Below the pieces are notes generated by a model that saw nothing but the letters and a program-made list of their open reading frames with translations, did no database searches and was not told the DNA's origin. The position numbers were made by a program, and so were the translations under genes. 64,000 bases of DNA. Source: Pseudomonas sp. R4-35-07 (lineage in GTDB: Bacteria; Pseudomonadota; Gammaproteobacteria; Pseudomonadales; Pseudomonadaceae). Position 1 is the stretch's first letter; every line of letters begins with the position of its first letter. Of this stretch, positions 1 through 9,222 are shown piece after piece. The DNA lies in NCBI RefSeq assembly GCF_003852235.1, contig NZ_CP027732.1:62001-126000 (forward strand), written 5' to 3'.

Positions 1-525
1 TTCGCGGTGGCCTTCGTGATCCTGTTTACCATCGGCGGTTTTTCCGGGCTGATGCTGGCGATCGCGCCGGCGGACTTCCAGTACCACGACACCTACTTCG
101 TGGTGGCGCATTTCCATTACGTGCTGGTGCCCGGCGCGATCTTCGGCATCTTCGCCTCGGCCTACTACTGGCTGCCGAAATGGACCGGCCACATGTACGA
201 CGAAACCCTGGGCAAGCTGCACTTCTGGCTGTCCTTCGTGGGCATGAACATGGCGTTCTTCCCGATGCACTTCGTGGGCCTGGCCGGCATGCCGCGCCGG
301 GTGCCGGACTACAACCTGCAGTTCGCCGACTTCAACATGGTCTCGTCGATTGGCGCGTTCATGTTCGGCGCCACGCAGATTTTCTTCCTGTTTATCGTGA
401 TCAAGTGCATCCGCGGCGGCCCGCCCGCGCCGGCCAAACCGTGGGATGGCGCCGAAGGCCTGGAGTGGAGCGTGCCCTCGCCCGCGCCGTACCACACCTT
501 CACCACGCCGCCGGAGGTGAAATGA
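1..525 (+). CDS. ctaD: Cytochrome c oxidase subunit I, C-terminal part (aa3 type)
   Basis: The gene enters from the left edge, so only about the last 174 residues are present and the start is outside the window. Subunit I is the heme-copper catalytic core of the aa3 terminal oxidase in the inner membrane. The visible part holds the motif VAHFHYVLVPGA, whose two histidines are the heme a3 and heme a ligands in this family, followed by two further hydrophobic helices and a proline-rich tail. It is followed by ctaG and ctaE, as in other Pseudomonas cox loci. Identification is firm from the helix-X motif and the neighbours. Confidence 0.97.
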   Translation, partial: FAVAFVILFTIGGFSGLMLAIAPADFQYHDTYFVVAHFHYVLVPGAIFGIFASAYYWLPKWTGHMYDETLGKLHFWLSFVGMNMAFFPMHFVGLAGMPRRVPDYNLQFADFNMVSSIGAFMFGATQIFFLFIVIKCIRGGPPAPAKPWDGAEGLEWSVPSPAPYHTFTTPPEVK

Positions 526-545
526 ATAAGTCACCCTCGATTCCT

Positions 546-635
546 TGTGGGAGGGGGCTTGCCCCCGATTGCTATCTCACAGCCAAAGGTAGTGTCGACT
601 GGTACACCGCCATCGGGGGCAAGCCCCCTCCCACA
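546..635. repeat. REPIN (pair of inverted REP sequences)
   Basis: Two copies of the REP core GTGGGAGGGGGCTTGCCCC and its reverse complement face each other at about 546-570 and 612-635, separated by about 40 bases. The element lies between ctaD and ctaG inside what should be one transcript, so the RNA would carry a long hairpin here. The same core recurs at 6323, 11390, 34060 and 44540. Confidence 0.9.
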
Positions 636-663
636 TTGATTGTGTCCGCTTTGGGTGGGCGTT

Positions 664-1215
664 ATGGCTGACTCCATACCGATCAAACGCCTGGTCACGC
701 GCCTGCTTATCCTGGTGCTGGCGATGTTCGCCTTCGGCTTCGCCCTGGTGCCGATCTATGACGTGATGTGCAAGGCATTCGGCATCAACGGCAAGACCGG
801 CGGGCAGTACGAGGGCGAGCAGGTCGTCGACCCGTCGCGCCAGGTGCGGGTGCAGTTCCTGTCCACCAACGCCATCGATATGGTTTGGGATTTTTATGCC
901 AAGGCCGACGAGGTGGTGGTCAACCCGGGCGCTGTGACCGAGATGCTGTTCGTCGCGTACAACCCGACTGACAAACCGATGACCGCCCAGGCGGTGCCGA
1001 GCATTTCCCCGGCCGAAGCGGCGATGTACTTCCACAAGACCGAGTGTTTTTGCTTCACCCAGCAAGTGTTGCAGCCAGGCGAACGTATCGAGATGCCAGT
1101 GCGCTTCATCGTCGATCGCGCCATGCCTAAGGATGTGAAGCATTTGACCTTGGCCTACACGCTGTTCGATATCACTGCGCGCCAGCCGCCCGTGGCGGCC
1201 CACAGCGGCGGCTAG
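664..1215 (+). CDS. ctaG: Cytochrome c oxidase assembly protein CtaG (Cox11 family)
   Basis: Copper chaperone needed to form the CuB centre of subunit I. The 183-residue protein has one N-terminal membrane helix (about residues 10-30, ending in the conserved VPIYDVMCKA) and a periplasmic beta domain with the copper-binding ECFCF motif at about residues 127-131. I chose the ATG at 664 because the upstream in-frame TTG at 640 lies at the edge of the REPIN and adds residues that do not look like the family. The ribosome binding site is weak. It sits between ctaD and ctaE, the usual place. Confidence 0.95.
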   Translation: MADSIPIKRLVTRLLILVLAMFAFGFALVPIYDVMCKAFGINGKTGGQYEGEQVVDPSRQVRVQFLSTNAIDMVWDFYAKADEVVVNPGAVTEMLFVAYNPTDKPMTAQAVPSISPAEAAMYFHKTECFCFTQQVLQPGERIEMPVRFIVDRAMPKDVKHLTLAYTLFDITARQPPVAAHSGG

Positions 1216-1250
1216 CTACTGTTTGCCCGCTCAATCAGGAGAGCGAATAC

Positions 1251-2138
1251 ATGTCGACTCATGATACGTACTACGTACCAGCGCAAAGCAAATGGCCGAT
1301 CATTGCCACGATTGGCCTGTTGGTCACCGTGTATGGGCTGGCCGTGTGGTTCAACGATCTCAAGGCGTTGCGCCCGGAATCCCACGGCCCGTGGATCTTC
1401 TTCGTCGGTGGCCTGTTGCTGGCCTACATGCTGTTCGGCTGGTTCGGTGCGGTGATCAAGGAAAGCCGCGCCGGCTTGTACAGTGCGCAGATGGACCGTT
1501 CGTTTCGCTGGGGCATGACTTGGTTCATCTTTTCCGAAGTGATGTTTTTCATCGCGTTTTTCGGCGCTTTGTTTTACGTGCGTGTCTGGGCAGGACCCTG
1601 GCTGGCAGGTGAGGGCCCCAAGGGCATCGCGCATATGCTGTGGCCGAATTTCGAATTCGCCTGGCCATTGCTGAACAACCCGGACCCCACGTTGTACCCG
1701 GCACCCAAAGGCACGATCAGCCCCTGGGGCCTGCCGTTGGTAAACACTATCCTGCTGGTGAGTTCCAGCGTGACCATCACCATCGCCCACCATGCCTTGC
1801 GCAAAGGGCATCGCGGCGCGCTGAAGATCTGGCTGGCGCTCACCGTGCTACTGGGCCTGGCGTTTCTCGGGTTCCAGGCCGAGGAGTACATCCACGCCTA
1901 TAGAGAGCTGGGCCTGACGCTGGGTTCGGGCGTATACGGCGCGACGTTCTTCATGCTCACCGGGTTTCACGGTGCCCACGTGACCATCGGCACGATCATT
2001 CTGTTTGTGATGCTGATGCGCATCCTGAAGGGGCATTTCAATGCCGAACACCAGTTCGGTTTCGAGGCGGCCAGTTGGTATTGGCACTTCGTGGACGTGG
2101 TGTGGATCGGGCTGTTTTTCTTTGTGTATGTGCTGTGA
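1251..2138 (+). CDS. ctaE: Cytochrome c oxidase subunit III
   Basis: Third core subunit of the aa3 oxidase, 295 residues and seven predicted membrane helices. The conserved C-terminal segments TGFHGAHVTIGT and WYWHFVDVVWIGLF are typical of subunit III. The start codon at 1251 is preceded by a clear AGGAG ribosome binding site (about 1237-1241). A longer bacterial-type insertion between helices II and III (around residues 115-165) is seen in Pseudomonas homologues. It follows ctaG by 35 bases and is probably co-transcribed with it. Confidence 0.97.
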   Translation: MSTHDTYYVPAQSKWPIIATIGLLVTVYGLAVWFNDLKALRPESHGPWIFFVGGLLLAYMLFGWFGAVIKESRAGLYSAQMDRSFRWGMTWFIFSEVMFFIAFFGALFYVRVWAGPWLAGEGPKGIAHMLWPNFEFAWPLLNNPDPTLYPAPKGTISPWGLPLVNTILLVSSSVTITIAHHALRKGHRGALKIWLALTVLLGLAFLGFQAEEYIHAYRELGLTLGSGVYGATFFMLTGFHGAHVTIGTIILFVMLMRILKGHFNAEHQFGFEAASWYWHFVDVVWIGLFFFVYVL

Positions 2139-2144
2139 ACCGTT

Positions 2145-2348
2145 CTACCACGGCGCATGCGAGACCAACTGGCCACTGAAAAAGCCCCAGGCGATCAGCC
2201 CGACGGTGATGGCGGCCAACACGACACGCACGGTCAGGGCAGTGACGAGGCGGTTGGAACGGCCCTCGTCCTTGACCAGGAAGAACAAGCCACTGAACAG
2301 GCTCGCGACGGTCGCGATCAGCATCAGGGCAATGGCGGCTTTGAGCAT
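2145..2348 (-). CDS. Twin transmembrane protein, DUF2909 family
   Basis: A 67-residue protein made almost entirely of two hydrophobic helices (about residues 2-22 and 36-58) joined by a short charged loop containing KDEGRSNRL. This matches the small DUF2909 proteins found in cox loci of Pseudomonas. It is transcribed against the cox genes and convergent with ctaE, whose stop is only 6 bases away. I chose the internal ATG at 2348 because the upstream extension is not membrane-like and nearly reaches the divergent SURF1 start. Its role is unknown; the location suggests an oxidase accessory part. Confidence 0.85.
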   Translation of the reverse strand: MLKAAIALMLIATVASLFSGLFFLVKDEGRSNRLVTALTVRVVLAAITVGLIAWGFFSGQLVSHAPW

Positions 2349-2380
2349 GGTCTGGCTCCGGGCTTCAGGGGGAGGGGGCA

Positions 2381-3145
2381 ATGAGATTCAGTATAGCCAG
2401 TGCCAGGCAGCGCCTGCGGCCCGGCATCGCGCCGACGTTGGTGGTGCTGTTGTTGCTGCCGTTGATGGTCGGCCTGGGGTTCTGGCAACTGTCGCGCGGT
2501 CAGGAAAAACAGCGCTTGGTCGACACTTACGCAGAGCGGCGTGCGGCCGCGCCCATGGGCAGCGAGCAGCTTGAAGCCAGTGCCGACCCAGCCTTTCGCC
2601 GAGTTCATCTGCGCGGCAATTTCGATGCCGAACACAGTGTGCTGCTCGACAACCGTATGCGCGACGGCAGGGCCGGGGTTGAGCTGTTACAACCCTTCCA
2701 TGATCAGGCCAGCGGCGTGTGGTTGTTGCTCAATCGTGGTTGGCTGCCTTGGCCGGACCGGCGCACGCCACCGGTGTTCACCACCCCGGATCAACCGGTG
2801 AGTCTCGTTGCCTGGGTGTACGTCGCCCCCGGCGAAACCTTCCAATTGCGCGTCGACCCCACAACCGCGCAGTGGCCGCGCCTGTTGACCGCGTTGCATC
2901 CCGTCGCGCTGTGGGCTGAATTGCGCCGCAGCGGGTTCGCCTACGAGCTGCGCGCCGAAGCCGGCCCCGGTACCTACGACACCACCTGGCCGGTGGTCGC
3001 CATGGGCCCGGAAAAACACCTGGGGTATGCCGTGCAGTGGTTTGCCATGTCATTGGCGCTGCTGGCGCTTTACCTCTACCTCGGATGGCACAACGCAAAG
3101 GAGAAGCACCATGGGAGCCGCCATGAATCCACTCAACATGTCTGA
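2381..3145 (+). CDS. SURF1 family cytochrome oxidase assembly protein
   Basis: SURF1 proteins assist heme A insertion into subunit I. The 254-residue product has the family layout: an N-terminal helix (about 13-33) with GFWQLSRGQEK just after it, a long periplasmic domain with the LLNRGWLPWPDRR motif, and a C-terminal helix ending in LYLYLGWHN. The gene starts 32 bases from the divergent DUF2909 gene and its last 35 bases overlap the next gene. This arrangement fits translational coupling within the ctaA-ctaB-SCO group. Confidence 0.93.
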   Translation: MRFSIASARQRLRPGIAPTLVVLLLLPLMVGLGFWQLSRGQEKQRLVDTYAERRAAAPMGSEQLEASADPAFRRVHLRGNFDAEHSVLLDNRMRDGRAGVELLQPFHDQASGVWLLLNRGWLPWPDRRTPPVFTTPDQPVSLVAWVYVAPGETFQLRVDPTTAQWPRLLTALHPVALWAELRRSGFAYELRAEAGPGTYDTTWPVVAMGPEKHLGYAVQWFAMSLALLALYLYLGWHNAKEKHHGSRHESTQHV

Positions 3146-3695
3146 GGCGCCGGACCGGCGTAAAGGCCGCTTTCAGCTGATCCTGATCCTGCTGATGGTG
3201 GTGGGCCCGATGGTGCTGGCGACCTTTATGTACAAGCTGCAGTTCTGGGTGCCGGACAATCGCAGTTATCACGGTGAAATGATCGGTAACGGCCAGACCC
3301 GCGCCGACATCGGCGTGCAGGCCGATGAGGAGCGCTGGCAACTGTTGGTCACCGCGCCTGCCGCCTGCGCCGCCGAGTGCCAGCAACTGGTGTATCTGGC
3401 GCGCCAGCTGCAGATCGGCCTAGGTCGCGATGCGTCCCGCGCCAGCCACGCGCTGGCCAGTGCGCAGCCGGTCGCTACCGACTACGACGCCAAGCTCAAG
3501 GCCGAGTACCCGCAATTGCAACGCTACTCACTGGACCTGTCGACCTTCAACCGCAATGCCGCCGCGCCGGGGGATGCGCACCTGTGGATCGTCGACCCCC
3601 ACGGTAATCTGGTGCTGCGCTACGACGCCAAGGTCAACGGCAAGGATTTGCTCAACGACCTGCGCCTGCTGTTGAAACTGTCGAACATCGGATAA
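3111..3695 (+). CDS. Cox-cluster membrane protein with a SCO-like thioredoxin fold
   Basis: A 194-residue protein with an N-terminal cytoplasmic segment, one membrane helix (about residues 20-40) and a periplasmic domain. The domain has a CAAEC pair (C-x3-C) followed by an alpha-helical stretch, and near the end LWIVDPHGNLVLRYD, which resembles the end of SCO/thioredoxin domains. The start at 3111 is preceded by AAAGGAGAAG; the ATG at 3123 is an alternative. Homologues sit at this place in Pseudomonas cox clusters but I know no established function. Copper or thiol handling is an inference from the cysteine pair and the neighbours. Confidence 0.85.
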   Translation: MGAAMNPLNMSEAPDRRKGRFQLILILLMVVGPMVLATFMYKLQFWVPDNRSYHGEMIGNGQTRADIGVQADEERWQLLVTAPAACAAECQQLVYLARQLQIGLGRDASRASHALASAQPVATDYDAKLKAEYPQLQRYSLDLSTFNRNAAAPGDAHLWIVDPHGNLVLRYDAKVNGKDLLNDLRLLLKLSNIG

Positions 3696-3705
3696 GGGCA
3701 TCATC

Positions 3706-4785
3706 ATGGCCAAGCCTGGATTTCGCCTCGCGTTGTTTGCCACCTTGCTGGCGCTGATCGTCGTGTTGCTGGGCGCCTATACCCGCCTGACCCATGCCGG
3801 CCTTGGGTGCCCGGACTGGCCGGGTTGCTACGGCTTTATCAGCGTGCCGCAAAGTGCAGCCCAGTTGGCCCATGCCGAGCTGCATTATCCGGATACGCCG
3901 GTGGAGGCCGACAAAGGCTGGGCCGAGATGACTCACCGCTACTTTGCCGGCACCCTCGCCCTGCTGATCGCGCTGCTGGCGGCGCGTGCGTGGAGCCACC
4001 GCCGCGACCCCGGCCAGCCGGTGAAATTGCCGCTGTTCGTGTTGATGGTGGTGATCGCCCAGGCGGCGTTCGGCATGTGGACGGTGACGCTCAAGCTGTG
4101 GCCGCAAGTCGTGACGGGGCACCTGTTGGGCGGTTTTGCCACCTTGAGCCTGCTGTTCCTGTTGACCCTGCGCTTGTCCGGTGTGTTGCCCGCATTGATC
4201 GTGCCCAGGCGCCTGCAATATTGGGCAACGGCGGGGTTGGTGCTGGTGATCGGGCAGATTGCGTTGGGTGGTTGGGTCAGCTCCAACTATGCGGCGGTGG
4301 CCTGTGTGGACTTGCCGACGTGTCACGGGCAATGGTGGCCGGCAGCGGACTTTGCCAACGGCTTTCACCTGACCCAGCATATCGGCCCTAACTACCTCGG
4401 TGGTCAGCTGGACAGCGATGCGCGCACGGCCATTCACCTCACCCATCGCGTCGGGGCGGTGCTGGTCACGCTGGTGCTGCTGGGCCTGGCCTGGCAACTG
4501 CGCGCGGTGGGCATGACGCGCTTGGCGGGCTTGCTGTTGATCGCCCTGGCGGCGCAAATCAGCCTGGGCCTGAGCAATGTGGCGTTCGGCTTGCCGCTGC
4601 CGGTGGCGGTGGCTCACAACGCCGGGGGCGCAGCGCTATTGCTGAGCCTGGTACTGGTCAATTATCACGCGCGTACCAGCCTGGTCCGGGTGCGCGTTCC
4701 ACGTCCGATTGCCTGGCGGTTTATTCCGCGCAAACAGGTATCGGGCCTGATAACCCTTAAAGGAGAGATGCCATGGCGTCCTTGA
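3706..4785 (+). CDS. ctaA: Heme A synthase (COX15/CtaA family)
   Basis: Converts heme O to heme A for the aa3 oxidase by oxidising a methyl group. The 359-residue protein has eight hydrophobic helices in two homologous halves. The first begins with [20 protein letters not shown], a hallmark of the family, and conserved histidines occur in [23 protein letters not shown] and VAHNAGGA. It overlaps the next gene, ctaB, by 13 bases, so the two enzymes of heme A synthesis are translated in tandem. Confidence 0.96.
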   Translation: MAKPGFRLALFATLLALIVVLLGAYTRLTHAGLGCPDWPGCYGFISVPQSAAQLAHAELHYPDTPVEADKGWAEMTHRYFAGTLALLIALLAARAWSHRRDPGQPVKLPLFVLMVVIAQAAFGMWTVTLKLWPQVVTGHLLGGFATLSLLFLLTLRLSGVLPALIVPRRLQYWATAGLVLVIGQIALGGWVSSNYAAVACVDLPTCHGQWWPAADFANGFHLTQHIGPNYLGGQLDSDARTAIHLTHRVGAVLVTLVLLGLAWQLRAVGMTRLAGLLLIALAAQISLGLSNVAFGLPLPVAVAHNAGGAALLLSLVLVNYHARTSLVRVRVPRPIAWRFIPRKQVSGLITLKGEMPWRP

Positions 4786-5672
4786 TCGGCGCGGGTCACG
4801 GCCAGGCTATCTGGCGCGACTATCTGGAGCTGACCAAGCCGAAGGTGGTGGTGCTGATGCTGATCACCTCGCTGGTGGGCATGTTCCTCGCCACCCGCGC
4901 TGGAGTGCCGTGGACGGTGCTGGTTTTCGGCAACCTGGGCATCGCCTTGTGTGCGGGCGCGGCGGCTGCGGTCAACCATGTGGTGGACCGGCGTATTGAT
5001 GCACTGATGGCGCGTACGCACAAACGACCATTGGCCGAGGGGCGCGTCTCGCCGGCTGCGGCACTGGCCTTTGCGTTGTTGCTGGCGGTGGCGGGCCTGG
5101 CGCTGTTGCTGGCCTTTACCAACCCACTGGCGGCATGGCTGACGTTGGCTTCGTTGCTGGGCTATGCGGTGATCTACACTGGCTTTCTCAAGCGTGCGAC
5201 GCCGCAGAACATCGTCATCGGTGGCCTGGCCGGCGCCGCGCCGCCGCTGTTGGGCTGGGTCGCGGTAACCGGGCATATCAGTGCCGAACCCCTGCTGCTG
5301 GTGCTGATCATCTTTGCCTGGACGCCGCCGCACTTCTGGGCGCTGGCCATTCACCGCAAGGAGGAGTACGCCAAGGCTGACATCCCGATGCTGCCGGTCA
5401 CCCACGGCGAGCATTACACCAAGGTGCATATCCTGCTCTACACCTTTGCCCTGCTGGCGGTGAGCCTGATGCCCTATGTGATCCATATGAGCGGGTTGCT
5501 GTACCTGGCCTGTGCGCTGGTATTGGGCGGGCGCTTTCTGCAATGGGCCTGGGTGCTGTACCGTGGCAGCCAGCCGCACGCGGCGATCAACACCTTCAAG
5601 TACTCCATCTGGTACCTGCTGCTACTGTTTATCGCCCTGCTCGTCGACCACTACCTACTGTTGAACCTATGA
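4773..5672 (+). CDS. ctaB: Protoheme IX farnesyltransferase (heme O synthase)
   Basis: A UbiA-family prenyltransferase that attaches a farnesyl group to protoheme, giving heme O, the substrate of ctaA. The 299-residue polytopic protein has the metal-diphosphate binding motif [20 protein letters not shown] near residue 68 and the second conserved loop [21 protein letters not shown] near residue 185. The start at 4773 is preceded by AAAGGAGAG. It overlaps ctaA upstream and shares ATGA with the SCO gene downstream. Also known as cyoE. Confidence 0.97.
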   Translation: MASLIGAGHGQAIWRDYLELTKPKVVVLMLITSLVGMFLATRAGVPWTVLVFGNLGIALCAGAAAAVNHVVDRRIDALMARTHKRPLAEGRVSPAAALAFALLLAVAGLALLLAFTNPLAAWLTLASLLGYAVIYTGFLKRATPQNIVIGGLAGAAPPLLGWVAVTGHISAEPLLLVLIIFAWTPPHFWALAIHRKEEYAKADIPMLPVTHGEHYTKVHILLYTFALLAVSLMPYVIHMSGLLYLACALVLGGRFLQWAWVLYRGSQPHAAINTFKYSIWYLLLLFIALLVDHYLLLNL

Positions 5673-6304
5673 CTCGAACTCAGAAAACTGTCTTCATTCT
5701 CGTGGCCCTGGTGGCGTTGATCATGGGCCTGACCGTCAATAAGGTGCTATCGGGCAAAGGCCAGGGCGATCCCACCGCGCTGATCGACGCCGGCATTATC
5801 CTGCTGCCGCAAAGTCGCCAGCTGCCTGCGGTGAGCATGACCAACCAGGACGGCCAGCCGGTGCTGGTCGATGAGCTGAAAGGCAAGTGGAGCCTGCTGT
5901 TCTTCGGCTACACCTTCTGCCCGGATATCTGCCCGACCACCCTCGCCCAACTGCGCCAGATCAAGAGCGAACTGCCCAAGGACGCGGTGGATAAGTTGCA
6001 AGTGATCCTGGTCAGCGTCGACCCGAACCGCGACACCCCAGCCCAGCTCAAGCAGTACCTGGGCTATTTCGATCCGCAGTTCCAGGGGCTGACCGGTGCG
6101 AATGTGCAGGAGGTGCAGACGGTCTCGAATGCGGTGAGCATTCCGTTCATCCCGGCGGACACCAGCAAGCCCAACTACACCGTCGATCACAGCGGCAACC
6201 TGGCGCTGATCGGGCCGGACGGTACCCAGCGTGGGTTCATTCGCGCGCCGTTGAATAACCAGAAGCTGGTGGCGCAGTTGCCGGGGCTGTTGCAGCGTAA
6301 ATAG
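5669..6304 (+). CDS. SCO1/SenC family copper chaperone
   Basis: SCO proteins deliver copper to the CuA site of subunit II. The 211-residue product has an N-terminal membrane anchor (about 8-26) and a thioredoxin-fold domain with [16 protein letters not shown], so the copper-binding cysteines are near residues 84 and 88; the third ligand is the histidine in [12 protein letters not shown] near residue 170. The ATG overlaps the ctaB stop by 4 bases. It is the last gene of the cox locus here and is followed by a REPIN. Confidence 0.96.
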   Translation: MTRTQKTVFILVALVALIMGLTVNKVLSGKGQGDPTALIDAGIILLPQSRQLPAVSMTNQDGQPVLVDELKGKWSLLFFGYTFCPDICPTTLAQLRQIKSELPKDAVDKLQVILVSVDPNRDTPAQLKQYLGYFDPQFQGLTGANVQEVQTVSNAVSIPFIPADTSKPNYTVDHSGNLALIGPDGTQRGFIRAPLNNQKLVAQLPGLLQRK

Positions 6305-6322
6305 CTCACGACACAAAACAAA

Positions 6323-6413
6323 TGTGGGAGGGGGCTTGCCCCCGATAGCAGGGTGTCAGTCGATGAAGAGGTTGACTGACCTGGCGCTATCGGGGGCAAG
6401 CCCCCTCCCACAT
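6323..6413. repeat. REPIN between the cox and met loci
   Basis: Inverted REP copies at about 6323-6348 and 6388-6413 with a spacer that itself contains a short inverted repeat (GTCAGTC / GACTGAC). It lies between two convergent transcription units (SCO and metQ) and is followed by a T-rich stretch on the plus strand, so it may also serve as a terminator. Confidence 0.9.
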
Positions 6414-6435
6414 TTTTGATCTCCAGTGTGCTGGA

Positions 6436-7206
6436 TCAGAACGCTGGCTTGATCGCGCCTTTGTACTTCTCTTCGATAAATTGCTTCACTTCAGGTGTGT
6501 GCAGGGCGGCTACCAGCTTCTTCACCGCGTCCGAATCCTTGTTGTCTTCACGGGTCACCAGGATGTTCACGTAAGGCGAGTCGCTGCCTTCGATCACCAG
6601 GGCGTCCTTGGACGGGTCCAGCTTGGCTTCCAGCGCGTAGTTGGTATTGATCAGCGCCAGGTCGACCTGGGTCAGTACGCGCGGCAGGGTGGCGGCTTCC
6701 AGCTCACGGAACTTGAGGTTTTTCGGGTTGGCGGTGATGTCCTTGATGGTCGACAGGATGTTGGTCGGGTCCTTCAGGGTAATCAGGCCGTTGTTGGCCA
6801 GCAGCAACAGGGCGCGGCCACCGTTGGTGGCGTCGTTCGGGATCACCACATTGGCGCCGTCCGGCAGCTCGTCCAGCTTCTTGTATTTGCTCGAGTACGC
6901 GCCCAGCGGTTCCAGGTGCACGCCGCCGACGCTCACCAGGTGAGTGCCCTTGGCCTTGTTGAATTCATCCAGGTACGGCTGGTGCTGGAAGAAGTTGGCG
7001 TCCAGGCGCTTTTCAGCCACCTGTACGTTCGGCTGCACATAGTCGGTGAAGACTTTGATCTGCAGGTCCACGCCTTCTTTGGCCAGCGCAGGTTTCACGA
7101 ATTCCAGAATTTGCGCATGCGGCACTGGCGAGGCAGCGACCTTGAGGGTCTCGGCGTGGGCGGAAAACGCGGCAACGGCGGCGAAGGCAACCAGTAGTTT
7201 TTTCAT
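6436..7206 (-). CDS. metQ: Methionine ABC transporter substrate-binding protein
   Basis: NlpA/MetQ-family periplasmic binding protein for methionine. The 256-residue product has a signal peptide ending at AHA-ET, then the family segment LKVAASPVPHAQILEFVKP and the conserved FFQHQPYLDEFN and PNDATNGGRAL stretches. There is no cysteine in the signal region, so unlike E. coli MetQ it should be a soluble periplasmic protein, not a lipoprotein. I chose the ATG at 7206 because the signal peptide begins there. It is the last gene of metN-metI-metQ, 51 bases after metI. Confidence 0.95.
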   Translation of the reverse strand: MKKLLVAFAAVAAFSAHAETLKVAASPVPHAQILEFVKPALAKEGVDLQIKVFTDYVQPNVQVAEKRLDANFFQHQPYLDEFNKAKGTHLVSVGGVHLEPLGAYSSKYKKLDELPDGANVVIPNDATNGGRALLLLANNGLITLKDPTNILSTIKDITANPKNLKFRELEAATLPRVLTQVDLALINTNYALEAKLDPSKDALVIEGSDSPYVNILVTREDNKDSDAVKKLVAALHTPEVKQFIEEKYKGAIKPAF

Positions 7207-7257
7207 CCAGCAAGCTCCATGTTCGGGCATCTGCCGGCACCAGGCCGGCCATGGCCG

Positions 7258-7950
7258 TTATTTTCGAGAAAAGTGCACCACCAGCTTGTCGCCGACGGTT
7301 TGCAGAATTTGCACCAGGATCACCAGCATCACCACGGTGACCACCATCACATTGTCCTGGAAACGCTGGTAACCGAAACGGATCGCCAGGTCGCCCAGGC
7401 CACCGGCACCGACCACGCCGGCCATCGCCGTGTAGGACACCAGTGTAATCGCCGTTACGGTAATTGCCGCGAAAATGCCGGGGCGTGCTTCGGGCAGTAA
7501 GGCGTTGGTGATGATCTGGCGCGTGCTGGCACCCATCGACTGCGTGGCCTCGATGATGCCGCGGTCCACTTCACGCAGGGCGGTTTCCACCAGGCGTGCA
7601 AAGAACGGTGTGGCGCCGATAACCAGCGGCGGAATCGCGCCCGCGACGCCCAGCGAGGTGGGCTCGTCCATATAGATGCCAGTGATCAGCTTGGTTAATG
7701 GAATCATCACGATCAGCAGGATGATGAACGGCAGCGAACGCAGGATGTTCACGATCAGCGACATAAAGGCGTACAAGCCTTTCTGCTCGAACAGCTGACG
7801 TGGGCTGGTCAAGAACAGCAGCACACCCACGGGCAGGCCCAGTACGACCGTGAAGAACAGCGAACCGAACAGCATGGTCATGGTATCGCCGGTGGCGAGC
7901 CAGATTTCGGACCAGTCGATGTCGGCGAAGAAATTCAGGAACAGATCCAT
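7258..7950 (-). CDS. metI: Methionine ABC transporter permease
   Basis: Inner-membrane permease of the MetNIQ importer, 230 residues with about five helices. The cytoplasmic coupling loop EATQSMGASTRQIITNALLP is the binding-protein-dependent permease signature. The start codon overlaps the metN stop by one base (TAATG), which indicates translational coupling. Gene order N-I-Q is the standard one. Confidence 0.96.
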   Translation of the reverse strand: MDLFLNFFADIDWSEIWLATGDTMTMLFGSLFFTVVLGLPVGVLLFLTSPRQLFEQKGLYAFMSLIVNILRSLPFIILLIVMIPLTKLITGIYMDEPTSLGVAGAIPPLVIGATPFFARLVETALREVDRGIIEATQSMGASTRQIITNALLPEARPGIFAAITVTAITLVSYTAMAGVVGAGGLGDLAIRFGYQRFQDNVMVVTVVMLVILVQILQTVGDKLVVHFSRK

Positions 7951-8957
7951 TAGCGCAGCACCTCCATATGAACGTCAGCGGCGGTGAAGCGCGCAAACGC
8001 GGCTTCCATGTCACCGCCAGTGACGGCGAGGGTCAATTGCCCGTAGGGGATGTCTTTGATGCGGTCGATACGACCGGCCAGGATGCTGTAGTCCACCCCC
8101 GTTTCACGGGCGACGGTACCCAGCAATGGCGCGTAGGTCGCGTCCCCTTGGAACGTCAGGCGCACGATACGGCCCGGTACGTGGGCGAAGTCATCGTGCT
8201 GTTCGCCTTCATCGACCTGTTCGGCTTCCTGGACGAAGCGCTTGGTGGTCGGATGCTTGGGATGCAGGAACACATCAGCCACCGAGCCTTGCTCGACGAT
8301 CACGCCAGCGTCCATCACGGCCACCTGGTCGCACACGCGGCGAATCACATCCATTTCATGGGTGATCAACACGATGGTCAGCTTCAGCTCACGGTTGATT
8401 TCAGCCAGTAATTGCAGGACCGACGCGGTGGTTTGCGGGTCGAGGGCGCTGGTGGCTTCATCGCACAGCAGAATCTTGGGTTTGGTCGCCAGGGCGCGAG
8501 CGATGCCGACGCGCTGTTTCTGGCCGCCGGACAATTGCGCCGGATACTTGCGGGCGTGGTCCGACAGGCCAACGCGGGCGAGCAGCTCGGCCACGCGCAG
8601 CTCGATTTCCTTGCGCGACAATTCGCCGGCCAGTGTCAGCGGCAGCGCCACGTTGTCTGCAACGGTCTTGGACGCCAGCAGGTTGAAGTGCTGGAAGATC
8701 ATGCCGACCTGCTGGCGGAAACGGCGCAGGCCGTTGGCGTCCAGTGCGGTGACTTCTTCGCCGTCGACACTGATCTGCCCGCCACTGGGCTCTTCAAGGC
8801 GATTGATCAGGCGCAGCAGGGTACTTTTTCCCGCACCCGAGTGGCCAATCAGGCCAAACACCTGGCCGTTTTCGACGCGCAGGCTGGTGGGGTGCAGGGC
8901 GGGAATATCCTTACCGGTGACGCGGTAGGTTTTATGGACGTTTTGAAACTCGATCAC
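7950..8957 (-). CDS. metN: Methionine ABC transporter ATP-binding protein
   Basis: ATPase of the methionine importer, 335 residues. Walker [11 protein letters not shown] (about residues 38-47), signature [15 protein letters not shown], Walker [13 protein letters not shown] and switch histidine in VLITHEMD are all intact. The C-terminal 80 residues (from about 255) form a NIL domain, which in MetN binds methionine and inhibits transport. It is the first gene of the metNIQ operon and is divergent from katE. Confidence 0.96.
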   Translation of the reverse strand: MIEFQNVHKTYRVTGKDIPALHPTSLRVENGQVFGLIGHSGAGKSTLLRLINRLEEPSGGQISVDGEEVTALDANGLRRFRQQVGMIFQHFNLLASKTVADNVALPLTLAGELSRKEIELRVAELLARVGLSDHARKYPAQLSGGQKQRVGIARALATKPKILLCDEATSALDPQTTASVLQLLAEINRELKLTIVLITHEMDVIRRVCDQVAVMDAGVIVEQGSVADVFLHPKHPTTKRFVQEAEQVDEGEQHDDFAHVPGRIVRLTFQGDATYAPLLGTVARETGVDYSILAGRIDRIKDIPYGQLTLAVTGGDMEAAFARFTAADVHMEVLR

Positions 8958-9222
8958 GTAGCGAACCTTGTGGGGCGCATGGAAAAGGGATCAGCGGTTA
9001 GCCGGGCGCGCATTTTAGCCTGTCCATCCAGTGATTCTTAGCATTTATTTCGTATCCATCCTGCGATTTGGCAATAACGAGACCGAAGGTCATAAAAAGG
9101 GAACGGCTCATAACGCTGTCAGTCACTACTTAAGCAATGCGATGTTCCGGGTGCCGTGCCCGGGGCTTCATTCAAACGAGCCGGGGACCGCTCTGGCCAC
9201 TTTGACTAAGGAGTTTTGACTG
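8958..9222. promoter_or_regulatory. Divergent promoter region metN / katE
   Basis: A 265-base gap between two divergent genes. The katE start at 9223 is preceded by AAGGAG (about 9209-9214). The centre (9035-9130) is AT-richer than the flanks and must carry both promoters. I see no clear -35/-10 pair or recognised operator; a stationary-phase promoter for katE would be expected from the gene's known behaviour but is not demonstrated by the sequence. Confidence 0.5.

Noticed and set aside
180..671. 163-residue open frame overlapping the end of ctaD
   Set aside because: It is an alternative frame of ctaD running into the REPIN; composition (Arg/His/Ala-rich) is that of a frame shadow in GC-rich DNA.
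9031..9219. 62-residue frame upstream of katE
   Set aside because: No start signal or recognisable protein; it covers the divergent promoter region and ends at the katE ribosome binding site.
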